A stretch of DNA of 33,015 nucleotides, taken from assembly GCA_028684935.1 (NCBI GenBank), contig JAQUEX010000014.1:1-33015 (forward strand), in the 5' to 3' direction. The DNA comes from Kiritimatiellia bacterium. Lineage in GTDB: Bacteria; Verrucomicrobiota; Kiritimatiellia; RFP12; UBA1067. Position 1 is the stretch's first letter, and the number at the start of each line of letters is the position of its first letter. A program made the position numbers and the translations under genes. Positions 1-8,141 of the stretch are shown here, piece after piece. Below the pieces are notes generated by a model that made no database searches, had not been told where the DNA came from, and saw only the letters and a list, made by a program, of their open reading frames with translations.

Positions 1-2
1 GC

Positions 3-1046
3 GGCACGCCCGACCACACGCACGCGATCATCGCGATGGCCGCGCTGCGCGCCAAGAAGCATCTCTGCTGCGTCAAACCGCTGACGCGCACGGTCGAAGA
101 GTGCCGCGCCGTCGTGGACGCCGCGCGACGGGCTGGCGTGGCGACGCAGGTCACCACGCGCCCGAACACCGGCGAGGAGGGGTGCCGCACAACTGAACTG
201 ATCGCGGCCGGCGCCATCGGCCCTGTGCGCGAGGTGCACGTCTGGTCTTACCGGCCGGTCTGGCCGCAGGGCATGCCCGGCCGGCCCGAGGGCGAGGACC
301 CGGTTCCCGGCACGCTGGACTGGCGGCTCTGGATTGGCCCGGCGCCGATGCGCCCGTTCAAGGATGCCTGGCCGGACGGCCATCCGATTCCGGAGATGCC
401 GCCCAAGAACTGGGGCGGCCGCAAGGTTTACCACCCCTTTAATTTCCGCGGCTGGTGGGACTTCGGCACCGGCGCGCTCGGCGACATGGGGTGCCACTAC
501 CTGAACACGCCTTACCGCGCGCTCAAGCTCGGCTATCCGTCACGTGTCTCGGCCTCCACCTCGCGCCGCTCGAACGAGGCCTTCCCGCTCGCGTCGATCG
601 TGACCTACGACTACCCGGCGCGCGAAGGCCTGCCGCCCGTGCGGGTCGTGTGGTACGACGGCGGCCTGCAGCCGCCCAAGCCGGCCGGGCTGGGCACGGC
701 GGCACTGCCGGACGAAGGGGTGCTCTACATCGGCGACAAAGGCAAGATGGTCTTTGAAAAGATTTTGGATCCCGCGCTGGCCGAAGCGTGCGCCTCCATC
801 CCAAAGAGCCTGCGGCGGCGCGAGGGCACGTGGGGCGAATGGCACACCGCTTGCAAGGGAGGCGACCGCGCGGGGTGTGACTTTGAGTGGTCAGGGCCTG
901 TCACCGAATTCGTGCTGCTCGGCAACATCGCGATGCGCACCGGCAAGGAGATCGTGTACGACGCCGTTGCCGCGCGAATCACCAATTCACCGGAGGCCGA
1001 CGCCCTGTTGCGCCAGCCTTACCACAACGGCTGGACGCTGGCGTGA
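3..1046 (+). CDS. Gfo/Idh/MocA family oxidoreductase, 5' end cut by window
   Basis: The reading frame is open from base 3 (GTPDHTHAIIAMAALRAKKH), so the Rossmann N-terminus lies outside the window and the ATG at 36 is internal. TPDHTHA followed by an AxxAKKH...KPLTRTVEE stretch is the usual second half of the NAD(P)-binding domain in this family, with the Lys-Pro pair that contacts the cofactor and substrate. The segment GALGDMGCHYLNTPYRAL belongs to the C-terminal substrate domain and carries the conserved Asp and His. Members oxidise or reduce sugars and sugar derivatives in the cytoplasm or periplasm; the substrate cannot be read from the sequence. A downstream secreted fucosidase suggests a carbohydrate context. 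About 348 residues are visible. Confidence 0.9.
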   Translation, partial: GTPDHTHAIIAMAALRAKKHLCCVKPLTRTVEECRAVVDAARRAGVATQVTTRPNTGEEGCRTTELIAAGAIGPVREVHVWSYRPVWPQGMPGRPEGEDPVPGTLDWRLWIGPAPMRPFKDAWPDGHPIPEMPPKNWGGRKVYHPFNFRGWWDFGTGALGDMGCHYLNTPYRALKLGYPSRVSASTSRRSNEAFPLASIVTYDYPAREGLPPVRVVWYDGGLQPPKPAGLGTAALPDEGVLYIGDKGKMVFEKILDPALAEACASIPKSLRRREGTWGEWHTACKGGDRAGCDFEWSGPVTEFVLLGNIAMRTGKEIVYDAVAARITNSPEADALLRQPYHNGWTLA

Positions 1047-1101
1047 GGATCCGGCCGATGCCGCCGGAACACCAGATCCGCCCAAACCAAGGAATGGAAC
1101 C

Positions 1102-1800
1102 ATGAAAAGGCCATTCGCATTGCTCGCCGCGCTCGCCGTCTGGGCGGGCTGCCGATCCGCGCAGGACGCCGCCGAAACCGATGCCCCGACGCCGGCCGCC
1201 TGCGCCACGCTCGCGCCCGTCGAACGCATGGCCCTCGTCTCCGCCGAACTCAAGGCCATCGGCACGGCAGTCAAGGCGTACCGGGCGCGGCACGACGGCC
1301 GCTGGCCCACCAGTCTCTCCGCGCTGATCGTCGAGCGGCTGTTGCCCGCCGGCGCGCTCATCTCCGCGGCCGACCCCAGCGGCGGCCGCGAGGGTGGCGT
1401 GCCCGACCGCTACGACACCTGGCAGCAGTCCGCCGAGACCGATGAGGCCAACAGCAGCTTTCTCTATGAACTCAGCGGCGCGGCCGCCACCTGGGACTGG
1501 AAGTCCTATCTCGCCGGCAAGCCGACGCTGTCCGCGCTCGACACCGACAAAAACGGCGAAGTCTCGTGGCAGGAGGCCAAGCTCTGGCAGCTCGCGCACG
1601 GCGACGCCACGCAGACCAATGCGCCCGCCGCCTACGCCACCCACCGATTCCCGGTCGTGCGCTGTTACTGGCATGCCTACCCCGGCGCCAAAGACGACCT
1701 CACACAGCGTTCGGTCATCAGTCTCGCAGCCGACCTCGACACCGTCTTTCTCTCGCAGCCGTGGTGGGAGAAGGACCTCATGCCGGTCACGCTGCGCTAG
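1102..1800 (+). CDS. Predicted lipoprotein with an EF-hand calcium loop
   Basis: The ATG at 1102 is preceded by AAGGA at 1089-1093. The 232-residue product starts with a lipoprotein signal: MKRPFALLAALAVWAGC puts the lipidated Cys at residue 17. Residues about 45-90 (KAIGTAVKAYRARHDGRWP...) resemble the region after the pseudopilin helix in type II secretion-like proteins, but no pilin leader is present. Residues 147-158 (DTDKNGEVSWQE) match the 12-residue EF-hand loop, with acidic or Asn ligands at 1, 3 and 5, Gly at 6 and Glu at 12. No family name is assigned. It probably faces the periplasm and binds one calcium ion. The next gene encodes an exported fucosidase, so a shared envelope role is possible but unproven. 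Confidence 0.75.
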   Translation: MKRPFALLAALAVWAGCRSAQDAAETDAPTPAACATLAPVERMALVSAELKAIGTAVKAYRARHDGRWPTSLSALIVERLLPAGALISAADPSGGREGGVPDRYDTWQQSAETDEANSSFLYELSGAAATWDWKSYLAGKPTLSALDTDKNGEVSWQEAKLWQLAHGDATQTNAPAAYATHRFPVVRCYWHAYPGAKDDLTQRSVISLAADLDTVFLSQPWWEKDLMPVTLR

Positions 1801-1870
1801 CCCGAGCGATCGGCCAGGCCGAGATTCGACGCGTTGACATCACCATCACTGACACTGAGGAGAATTTGAT

Positions 1871-3412
1871 GTGAAAGCCCGACTTCTACCGCTGCTTCTG
1901 ACCCTTGCCGGTCCCGTGTTTTCCGCGTCCGCGCAAACCCAGGCCCCCGCGCCCTACGGCGCCGTGCCGTCCGAGCGCCAGTTGCGCTGGCACGAGACCG
2001 AGATTTTCGCGCTGATCCACTACGGCCTGAACACCTACACCGACCGCGAGTGGGGGTACGGCGACGAAGATCCCGCGCGCTTCAATCCGGCGCATCTCGA
2101 TGCCGGCCAGGTGGTGGCGGCGCTCAAGCGCGGCGGCATGAACGGCGTGATTCTGGTGGCGAAGCATCACGACGGCTTCTGCCTCTGGCCCACCCGGACC
2201 ACCGCGCACAACATCGCGCGGACGCCCTGGCGCGACGGCAAAGGCGATCTCGTGCGCGAGTATGCCGACGCCGCCAAGAAGCACGGCCTCCGCTTCGGGC
2301 TCTACTGCTCGCCCTGGGACCGTAACAGTGCGGCCTACGGCACGCCGGCCTACCTGCCGATCTACCACGGCCAGCTCCGCGAGCTGCTCACCCGCTACGG
2401 CACCCTGTTCGAAGTCTGGTTCGACGGCGCCAACGGCGGCGACGGCTACTACGGCGGCGCCCGCGAAAAACGCAACATCGACCGCTTCACCTATTACGAC
2501 TGGCCCGCCACCTGGGGCCTGGTGCGCCAGCTCCAGCCCTCGGCCTGCATCTTCGGCGACGTCGGGCCGGACTGCCGCTGGGTCGGAAACGAGAAGGGGT
2601 TCGCCGCCGCAGAGAGCTGGGCCACCTTCACGCCCAAAGGACGGACCGACCCCGCGCGCCCGGCCAACGGCGACTCCATGAACCACATCGAGGGGCCCGC
2701 CGGCCACCGCGACGGGACGGCCTGGATTGCGGCCGAGTGCGACGTGCCGCTGCGCAAGGGCTGGTTCTGGCACCCGAACGAAGACGCCACCGTGCGCAGC
2801 CCGGCCCAGCTCATGGAGATCTATTTCAACAGCGTCGGCAAGGGCGGCTGCATGAACCTCGGCGTGGCACCCGACCGCGACGGACGGGTGTGCGCGGCCG
2901 ACATCCGCTCGCTGGATGAATTCGGCGGCCTGCTGCGCACCCTCTTCGCGAACGACCTCGCGCGCGGCGCACTCGCCGCCGCCGATCTGGTGCGCGCCGC
3001 GCCGACGGCCGCGCCGGGCGACCCCGCGCCCTTCGCGCCGTCGCGCGTGCTCGACGGCGACCGCTACAGTTTTTGGTCCACGGACGATGGCGTGACCAAC
3101 GCCACCCTGACCCTCACCCTGCCGGCCGTCTCCGAGTTCAACGTGATCCGCCTGCGCGAAAACATCAGGCTCGGCCACCGCGTGGACGCCTTCGCGATCG
3201 ACACTTGGCAGGAGGGCGTGTGGCGCGAATACGCCAAGGGACAAAGCATCGGCGCATGCCGGCTCTTCCGGGGACCCAAGATCAAGAGCGACCGCGTCCG
3301 ACTGCGCATCACCCAGGCTGCGGCCTGCCCCTGCATCAGCGATTTCGGCCTCTTTCTCATGCCTGCCGCCTTCACCCCCGCCCCCGAGATTCCCATAACT
3401 CCTAAGTCCTAA
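1871..3412 (+). CDS. Secreted alpha-L-fucosidase, GH29
   Basis: The start is GTG at 1871, eight bases after GAGGAG at 1857-1862; the ATG two bases earlier reads straight into a stop. The 513-residue protein has a Sec signal (MKARLLPLLLTLAGPVFSASAQ). The GH29 barrel spans about residues 30-360: FALIHYGLNTYTDREWG at 46-62, AKHHDGFCLWP at 97-107, and EVWFDGANG at 181-189, where Asp185 is at the catalytic nucleophile position. The acid/base residue cannot be placed by eye. Residues about 390-500 form a beta-rich tail like an F5/8 (discoidin) carbohydrate-binding module. Members release alpha-linked L-fucose from glycans, here presumably periplasmic or extracellular. It lies 70 bp after the lipoprotein gene. 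Confidence 0.9.
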   Translation: MKARLLPLLLTLAGPVFSASAQTQAPAPYGAVPSERQLRWHETEIFALIHYGLNTYTDREWGYGDEDPARFNPAHLDAGQVVAALKRGGMNGVILVAKHHDGFCLWPTRTTAHNIARTPWRDGKGDLVREYADAAKKHGLRFGLYCSPWDRNSAAYGTPAYLPIYHGQLRELLTRYGTLFEVWFDGANGGDGYYGGAREKRNIDRFTYYDWPATWGLVRQLQPSACIFGDVGPDCRWVGNEKGFAAAESWATFTPKGRTDPARPANGDSMNHIEGPAGHRDGTAWIAAECDVPLRKGWFWHPNEDATVRSPAQLMEIYFNSVGKGGCMNLGVAPDRDGRVCAADIRSLDEFGGLLRTLFANDLARGALAAADLVRAAPTAAPGDPAPFAPSRVLDGDRYSFWSTDDGVTNATLTLTLPAVSEFNVIRLRENIRLGHRVDAFAIDTWQEGVWREYAKGQSIGACRLFRGPKIKSDRVRLRITQAAACPCISDFGLFLMPAAFTPAPEIPITPKS

Positions 3413-3428
3413 ATCTTCCTTTCTCCCT

Positions 3429-4487
3429 ATGCCCACCCCTGTCCCTCTTCTGATCATCGGCGGCGGCGCGGCAGGCCTGTTCGCCGGCTGCCTCGCCGGC
3501 GAGCAAGGCTTCGGCGCGCTGATCCTTGAACGCAAACACAAGCCCGGCCGCAAACTGCTGATGTGCGGCAACGGCCGCTGCAACCTCACCAAGGACATCG
3601 CGCCCGCGCAGATGCTGAGCGACATGGGCGCGCCGATGTCTGACTTTCTCGCGCCCGCGCTGAACGCCTGTCCGCCTGCGGCCGTGCAAGCCTGGTTCCA
3701 GCGCCACGGCGTGCCGCTCAAACAGATGGATGACCGCCGTGTCTTTCCTCGCTCCGAGCAGGCCTCAGACGTGGTGCACGCCCTGACCGACGCCCTGCGC
3801 GACACCGGCACCGCGCTCTGCCTCAACGCCCCCGCGACCGGCATCGAGCGTCACGCTGCCGGATTCCATGTCGCCACCGCCCACTTCTCGCTGCTGGCGC
3901 AACGCGTGCTGATCGCCACCGGCGGCGTGAGTTATCCCAAGACCGGTTCGGTCGGAGACGGACAAAAATTCGCCAAAGCCCTCGGCCACTCGCTCAAGCC
4001 CTACCGTCCCGGCCTGATCGGGTTTGTCATCGCGCACCCGTGGATCGAGGCGCGCGCCGGCACCCCCTGCGACGAGGCGGTCTGCCGCGTCTTCCACAAG
4101 GGCCGGCGCCTCTATGAGGGACGGGGGCAACTTGACTGCGAACGCTGGGGACTCGGCGGCGCGGCGGCCTATAACGCCAGCCGCTGCGTCGCGCGCCAGA
4201 ACCTCAACGACTTCGAACTGGAATGGCAGGTCGGCCGCGACAGCTTTCGTGTCAGGCGGCCGTCCACGCGCCCGCTCAAGGAGGCGATCGTCACCCTCGG
4301 CGGCGTGCCGCTCAACGAGGTCGACCCCGCCACGCTGCAGTCACGCGTTTGCCCCGGCCTCTTCTTCGCAGGCGAGGTCATGGACATCGACGGTCCCACC
4401 GGCGGCTACAACCTCACCGCCGCCTTCGCCACCGCCGCGCTGGCGGTCCGCTCAATCAGCGGCCAGAGCCGAAATATTAACGGTTGA
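3429..4487 (+). CDS. HI0933/YhiN-family FAD-dependent oxidoreductase
   Basis: The ATG at 3429 is 16 bp after the fucosidase stop. The 352-residue flavoprotein begins with a dinucleotide-binding motif (LIIGGGAAGLFAG, 8-20). The family signature GRKLLMCGNGRCNLT lies at 40-54. The C-terminal FAD contact GLFFAGEVMDIDGPTGGYNL is at about 310-329. These three blocks define the HI0933 family (also called the aminoacetone oxidase or BaiN-like family), whose cellular substrate is generally unknown. At 352 residues it is somewhat shorter than the usual roughly 400; the shortening is in the middle insert domain, while the FAD-binding ends are intact. It is probably cytoplasmic, and the neighbours give no clear functional link. 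Confidence 0.85.
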   Translation: MPTPVPLLIIGGGAAGLFAGCLAGEQGFGALILERKHKPGRKLLMCGNGRCNLTKDIAPAQMLSDMGAPMSDFLAPALNACPPAAVQAWFQRHGVPLKQMDDRRVFPRSEQASDVVHALTDALRDTGTALCLNAPATGIERHAAGFHVATAHFSLLAQRVLIATGGVSYPKTGSVGDGQKFAKALGHSLKPYRPGLIGFVIAHPWIEARAGTPCDEAVCRVFHKGRRLYEGRGQLDCERWGLGGAAAYNASRCVARQNLNDFELEWQVGRDSFRVRRPSTRPLKEAIVTLGGVPLNEVDPATLQSRVCPGLFFAGEVMDIDGPTGGYNLTAAFATAALAVRSISGQSRNING

Positions 4488-4512
4488 CCTTTTTCCTTAA
4501 CTCTGCTTTCAT
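4484..4512 (+). promoter_or_regulatory. Candidate sigma70-type promoter for the HhH protein
   Basis: TTGACC (4484-4489) is followed after exactly 17 bases by TTTCAT (4507-4512). It overlaps the end of the flavoprotein gene and lies about 100 bp before the ATG at 4617. The -35 box matches the consensus at 5 of 6 positions and the -10 at 4 of 6. Confidence 0.35.
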
Positions 4513-4616
4513 GCCGGCATACTGATGGGTGAGGCTCACTGTGCACATGTGGTATGTCTGCAAGGTCTCATCGCGGCCGGACGTGTTTTCGCACGCACCG
4601 GCGGAAAGGGTACGCC

Positions 4617-5027
4617 ATGGCCAATTATCCGATTGAGGAAGTCGAGGGCATCGGCCCGATCATGGGTGAAAAGCTGCGCACCGTCGACGTCAAGGACACC
4701 GACACGCTGCTGGAGAAATGCCTTACGCCGAAAGCGCGCGAGGAACTTGCCCGGTCAACCGGCATCGCTGAAAAGCTCATCCTGAGGTTCGCCAACATGG
4801 TGGATCTCTTCAGGATCAAAGGCGTGGGCTCCGAATTCGCGGAACTGCTTGAGGCAGCCGGCGTCGACACGGTCCCCGAGCTGGCCAACCGTAATCCGGG
4901 GCACCTGGCCGCCGCGATGGTGAAGGTCAACGAGGAGAAGAAGCTGACGCGCCGTACGCCCACCGAAGCCGAGGTCGCCAAATGGGTGATCGAGGCCAAG
5001 GAACTGCCGCGCAAGCTTTCCTATTGA
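4617..5027 (+). CDS. Helix-hairpin-helix protein, DUF4332-like
   Basis: ATG at 4617 is chosen because GGAAAGG sits at 4602-4608 and similarity to the family begins immediately ([20 protein letters not shown]); upstream ATGs in the same frame add an unlikely Arg-rich leader. The 136-residue product has two helix-hairpin-helix units, [13 protein letters not shown] at about 8-20 and [19 protein letters not shown] at about 63-81. Each is followed by helices and a short linker, as in DUF4332-type proteins. The fold suggests non-specific DNA or RNA binding, but no catalytic residues are visible and the role is unknown. It lies just before recA, separated from it by a terminator. Confidence 0.8.
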   Translation: MANYPIEEVEGIGPIMGEKLRTVDVKDTDTLLEKCLTPKAREELARSTGIAEKLILRFANMVDLFRIKGVGSEFAELLEAAGVDTVPELANRNPGHLAAAMVKVNEEKKLTRRTPTEAEVAKWVIEAKELPRKLSY

Positions 5028-5059
5028 GCGACAAGACCGCTGGCTTGGAGACACAAGAA

Positions 5060-5086
5060 AACGCTCCCCTCCGGGGGGGCGTTTTT
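5060..5086 (+). terminator. Rho-independent terminator after the HhH gene
   Basis: A GC-rich hairpin (arms AACGC-CCCC and GGGG-GCGTT around TCC) is followed by a T run at 5081-5086. It begins about 30 bp after the stop codon and isolates recA from upstream transcription. Confidence 0.8.
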
Positions 5087-5099
5087 GGTATCATGACCG

Positions 5100-5115
5100 C
5101 TGTTTTAAAACACAG
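5100..5115. promoter_or_regulatory. LexA-box-like operator upstream of recA
   Basis: CTGTTTTAAAACACAG has the form CTGT-N8-ACAG with an AT-rich centre, which is the arrangement of the E. coli LexA (SOS) operator. It ends 15 bases before the recA start and just before the ribosome binding site, where repressor binding would block transcription. The link to LexA is inferred from the motif and its position; no lexA gene is in the window. Confidence 0.6.
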
Positions 5116-5130
5116 AGCAAGGAGCGAGAT

Positions 5131-6168
5131 ATGGCCGAGAAAAAGGCGGGTACGACACAATTAGAGGCGGTTTTGTCACAGATTCGCAAAGAGTTCGGCG
5201 ACGCCGCCATCATGCGCTTGGGCGACGCGGAAGCCTCCAAGGATATCCCGGTCATCCCCACCGGCGCGTTCTCGCTCGATCTCGCCCTCGGCGTCAACGG
5301 CCTGCCGCGCGGCCGTGTGGTCGAAGTCTACGGCCAGGAGTCCTCCGGCAAGACGACCCTCGCGCTCCATATCATCGCGAACGCCCAGAAAGCTGGCGGC
5401 CTGGCGGCCTTCGTCGATGCCGAGCACGCGATGGACCCCAACTACGCACGCCGCATCGGCGTGGACCTGGACAATCTGCTCGTCTCGCAGCCCAACTCGG
5501 GCGAGGAGGCGCTCACCATCACCGAGCAGCTCGTCAAGAGCGGTGCGCTGGACGTGATCGTGATCGACTCCGTTGCGGCCCTCACCCCGCAGGCCGAGAT
5601 CGACGGCAACATGGGCGACTCCCACATGGGCCTGCAGGCGCGTCTGATGTCGCAGGCGATGCGCAAGCTCACCAGCGCCATCTCCCAGACCAAAACCCTC
5701 TGCCTTTTCACCAACCAGGTGCGCGACAAGATCGGCGTGATGTTCGGCAATCCCGAGACCACCCCCGGCGGCAAGGCGCTCAAATTCTACGCCTCGGTGC
5801 GCCTGCAGGTTCAGCGCATCGGCGCGATCAAGGATCCCACGGGCACCGTGATCGGCAACCGCACGCGTGTCAAGGTCGTCAAGAACAAGGTCGCGCCGCC
5901 TTTCACCGAGGCGGAGTTCGACATTCTTTACGCCCGCGGCATCTCGTGGGAGGGCTCGGTGCTCGACGCCGCGATCGCGCGCAACGTGGTCGCCAAGCGC
6001 GGCTCGTGGCTGAGCTTCGAATCGGAACAGATCGGCCAGGGCTCGATCGCCGCCACGGAGTTTCTGCGCAGCCATCCCGAGGTCGTCGCGCAGATCATCG
6101 CCAAGATCAAGGCCGAGCCCGCCCCCGCCATCGGCAAGGCGACGTCCAAAGCCGACGACGCGGATTGA
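5131..6168 (+). CDS. recA: Recombinase RecA
   Basis: The ATG at 5131 has AAGGAG at 5119-5124. The 345-residue protein is full length for RecA. The Walker A motif is GQESSGKT at 68-75 (Gln where many homologues have Pro) and Walker B is VIVID at 141-145. Loop L1 includes [13 protein letters not shown] around 154-166, and L2 covers [20 protein letters not shown] at 193-212. The C-terminus is short and ends in acidic residues. RecA forms ATP-dependent filaments on single-stranded DNA, drives strand exchange and stimulates LexA self-cleavage. The promoter-proximal LexA-like palindrome suggests SOS autoregulation. The window also encodes an AddAB-type complex that would prepare ends for RecA loading. 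Confidence 0.98.
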   Translation: MAEKKAGTTQLEAVLSQIRKEFGDAAIMRLGDAEASKDIPVIPTGAFSLDLALGVNGLPRGRVVEVYGQESSGKTTLALHIIANAQKAGGLAAFVDAEHAMDPNYARRIGVDLDNLLVSQPNSGEEALTITEQLVKSGALDVIVIDSVAALTPQAEIDGNMGDSHMGLQARLMSQAMRKLTSAISQTKTLCLFTNQVRDKIGVMFGNPETTPGGKALKFYASVRLQVQRIGAIKDPTGTVIGNRTRVKVVKNKVAPPFTEAEFDILYARGISWEGSVLDAAIARNVVAKRGSWLSFESEQIGQGSIAATEFLRSHPEVVAQIIAKIKAEPAPAIGKATSKADDAD

Positions 6169-6220
6169 AACGCCTATCGTGTCTAACGAATCAACCAACA
6201 CAATCAATAACAAATTGTTT

Positions 6221-6330
6221 CTCACACGAAGGCGCGAAGGGCACGAAGGTGAATGGTAGATCATGCCCCCCTTTGTGTCCCTTGTGCCTTTGTGCGAGAT
6301 GAAATTGGGTTGCGGGCTCGCCCGCACTGA
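6221..6330. repeat. Composite palindromic repeat between recA and alaS (copy 1)
   Basis: Two 28-nt arms (6221-6248 and 6271-6298) built from CACGAAGG-like units are imperfectly complementary: 21 pairs are Watson-Crick, 5 would be G-U in a plus-strand RNA and 2 are A-C. About ten bases later comes a short hairpin, GCGGGC-TC-GCCCGC, preceded by GGGTT. The same palindrome-plus-hairpin arrangement occurs inverted at 31222-31324, so this is a dispersed repeat, not a gene-specific structure. It fills most of the 171-bp gap. Confidence 0.7.
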
Positions 6331-6339
6331 AAACGCACC

Positions 6340-8133
6340 ATGAAACTCACTGCTGACCAACTTCGCGACAAGTACCTCTCCTTTTTTGCTTCCAAGGGCC
6401 ACGCGGTCATCTCGGGCGCCTCGCTGATTCCGGAGAATGATCCGACCGTGCTCTTCACCACCGCCGGCATGCATCCGCTCGTGCCCTATCTGCTGGGCGA
6501 GAGGCATCCGTCCGGCACGCGCCTGACCGACGTGCAGAAGTGCGTGCGCACCGGCGACATCGACGCCGTGGGCGACTCCTGCCACCTGACCTTCTTTGAG
6601 ATGCTCGGCAACTGGTCGCTCGGCGACTACTTCAAAAAAGAGGCGATCACGTGGTCGTTCGAGTTTCTCACGCAGCACCTCGGCTTCTCGCCCGACCAGC
6701 TCAGCGTCACCGTCTTTGCGGGCGAGGACGGCATCCCGCGCGACGAGGAGTCGATCGCCATCTGGAAGAGCCTGGGCATCCCTGAGGCGCGTATCCACGC
6801 GCTGCCCAAAGAGGACAACTGGTGGGGTCCGGCCGGCGCCACCGGCCCCTGCGGGCCCGATACCGAGATGTTCATCGACAACGGCCAGCCGGCCTGCGGC
6901 CCGGCGTGCCGCCCCGGTTGCCGCTGCGGCAAATACATCGAGATCTGGAACGATGTCTTCATGCAGTACAACAAGACGGCGGAGGGCACCTACGAGCCGC
7001 TCAAACAGCACAATGTCGACACCGGCATGGGCGTCGAGCGCACCATCTGCATGATGAACGGTTGCGCCACGGTCTTCGAGACCGAACTCTTCGCGCCGCT
7101 CATGGCCCAGATCAAGGCGCTCTCGACCGTCCGTCCGGAGGAGGAGTCCGCCGTGCGCGCCGAGCGCATCATCGCGGACCACATGCGCACCTCGGTCTTT
7201 ATCCTCGGCGATCCCAAGGGCGGCGTCAAGCCCGGCAACGTCGGCGCGAACTACGTGCTGCGCCGCCTGATCCGCCGCTCCGTGCGCTATGCCAAGCTGC
7301 TCGGCATCGCCCCCGGCTACACCCGCTCGCTGGCTGAGATCGTGATCGACAACTACAAGCACGTCTATCCCGAACTGGAGAAGAACCGCGAGACCGTGAT
7401 CGGCGAGCTGACCGCCGAGGAGGAGCGCTTCGAAAAGACGCTCACCGCAGGCCAGCGCGAGTTCGACAAGGTCGCGGGCGCGCTCAAACAGCACGGCCAG
7501 ACCACCCTCTCGGGCCGCACCGCCTTCAAGCTCTATGACACCTACGGCTTCCCGCTGGAGTTCACCGAGGAACTCGCCGCCGAACTGGGGCTCGCCGTGG
7601 ACCGCGCGGGCTACGAAGAGGCCTTCAAGAAGCATCAGGAACTCTCGAAGCAGGGCGACGCCACCTTCAAAGGCGGGCTGGCCGACAACACGGTCGCCAC
7701 CACGCGCCTGCACACCGCCACCCACCTGCTGCACAAGGCGCTGCAGATGGTGCTCGGTCCGCATGCCCAGCAGAAGGGCTCCAACATCACGCCCGAGCGC
7801 CTGCGCTTCGATTTCTCGCACTCAGAAAAGATGACGCCCGAACAGCTCAAGCAGGTCGAGGAGATCGTCAACGACGCAATCCGCCGCAACCTGCCGGTCA
7901 CGATGGAGACCATGACCATCGAGGAGGCCAAGGCACGAGGCGCGACCGCCTTGTTCGCCGCCAAATACGGCGAGCAGGTCAAGGTCTACGCCGCCGGCGA
8001 CTTCTCGATGGAGGTCTGCGGCGGCCCGCACGCCGCCACCACCGGCGAACTGGGCGGCTTCAAGATCCAAAAGGAGGAGTCCTCCTCAGCCGGCGTGCGC
8101 CGCATCAAGGCCGTGATCACCGCGAAAGAGTGA
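6340..8133 (+). CDS. alaS: Alanyl-tRNA synthetase, short form
   Basis: The ATG at 6340 opens a 597-residue protein that starts like class II AlaRS (LTADQLRDKYLSFFASKGH). Motif 2 (TFFEMLGNWSLGDYF) is at 84-98, and the Gly-rich class II core and helical tRNA-binding region follow to about residue 440. The editing site is present: HTATH at 458-462 and CGGPH at 560-564 supply the zinc-binding HxxxH and CxxxH. The usual beta-barrel between the helical and editing domains, with its FYAESGGQ motif, is missing, as is everything after the editing domain (coiled coil and C-Ala/DHHA1). Typical bacterial enzymes have about 870-880 residues. It should still charge tRNA-Ala and clear Ser/Gly mischarging. 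It is probably the only AlaRS, although the rest of the genome is not visible. Confidence 0.95.
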   Translation: MKLTADQLRDKYLSFFASKGHAVISGASLIPENDPTVLFTTAGMHPLVPYLLGERHPSGTRLTDVQKCVRTGDIDAVGDSCHLTFFEMLGNWSLGDYFKKEAITWSFEFLTQHLGFSPDQLSVTVFAGEDGIPRDEESIAIWKSLGIPEARIHALPKEDNWWGPAGATGPCGPDTEMFIDNGQPACGPACRPGCRCGKYIEIWNDVFMQYNKTAEGTYEPLKQHNVDTGMGVERTICMMNGCATVFETELFAPLMAQIKALSTVRPEEESAVRAERIIADHMRTSVFILGDPKGGVKPGNVGANYVLRRLIRRSVRYAKLLGIAPGYTRSLAEIVIDNYKHVYPELEKNRETVIGELTAEEERFEKTLTAGQREFDKVAGALKQHGQTTLSGRTAFKLYDTYGFPLEFTEELAAELGLAVDRAGYEEAFKKHQELSKQGDATFKGGLADNTVATTRLHTATHLLHKALQMVLGPHAQQKGSNITPERLRFDFSHSEKMTPEQLKQVEEIVNDAIRRNLPVTMETMTIEEAKARGATALFAAKYGEQVKVYAAGDFSMEVCGGPHAATTGELGGFKIQKEESSSAGVRRIKAVITAKE

Positions 8134-8141
8134 GGCTCCCG

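Noticed and set aside
1886-3844. A 652-codon open frame on the minus strand
   Set aside because: It spans the antisense of two genes with clear families and an intergenic gap, and its composition is that of a shadow frame.
5176-7821. An 881-codon open frame on the minus strand
   Set aside because: It runs antisense across recA and alaS and shows only shadow composition and no domain.
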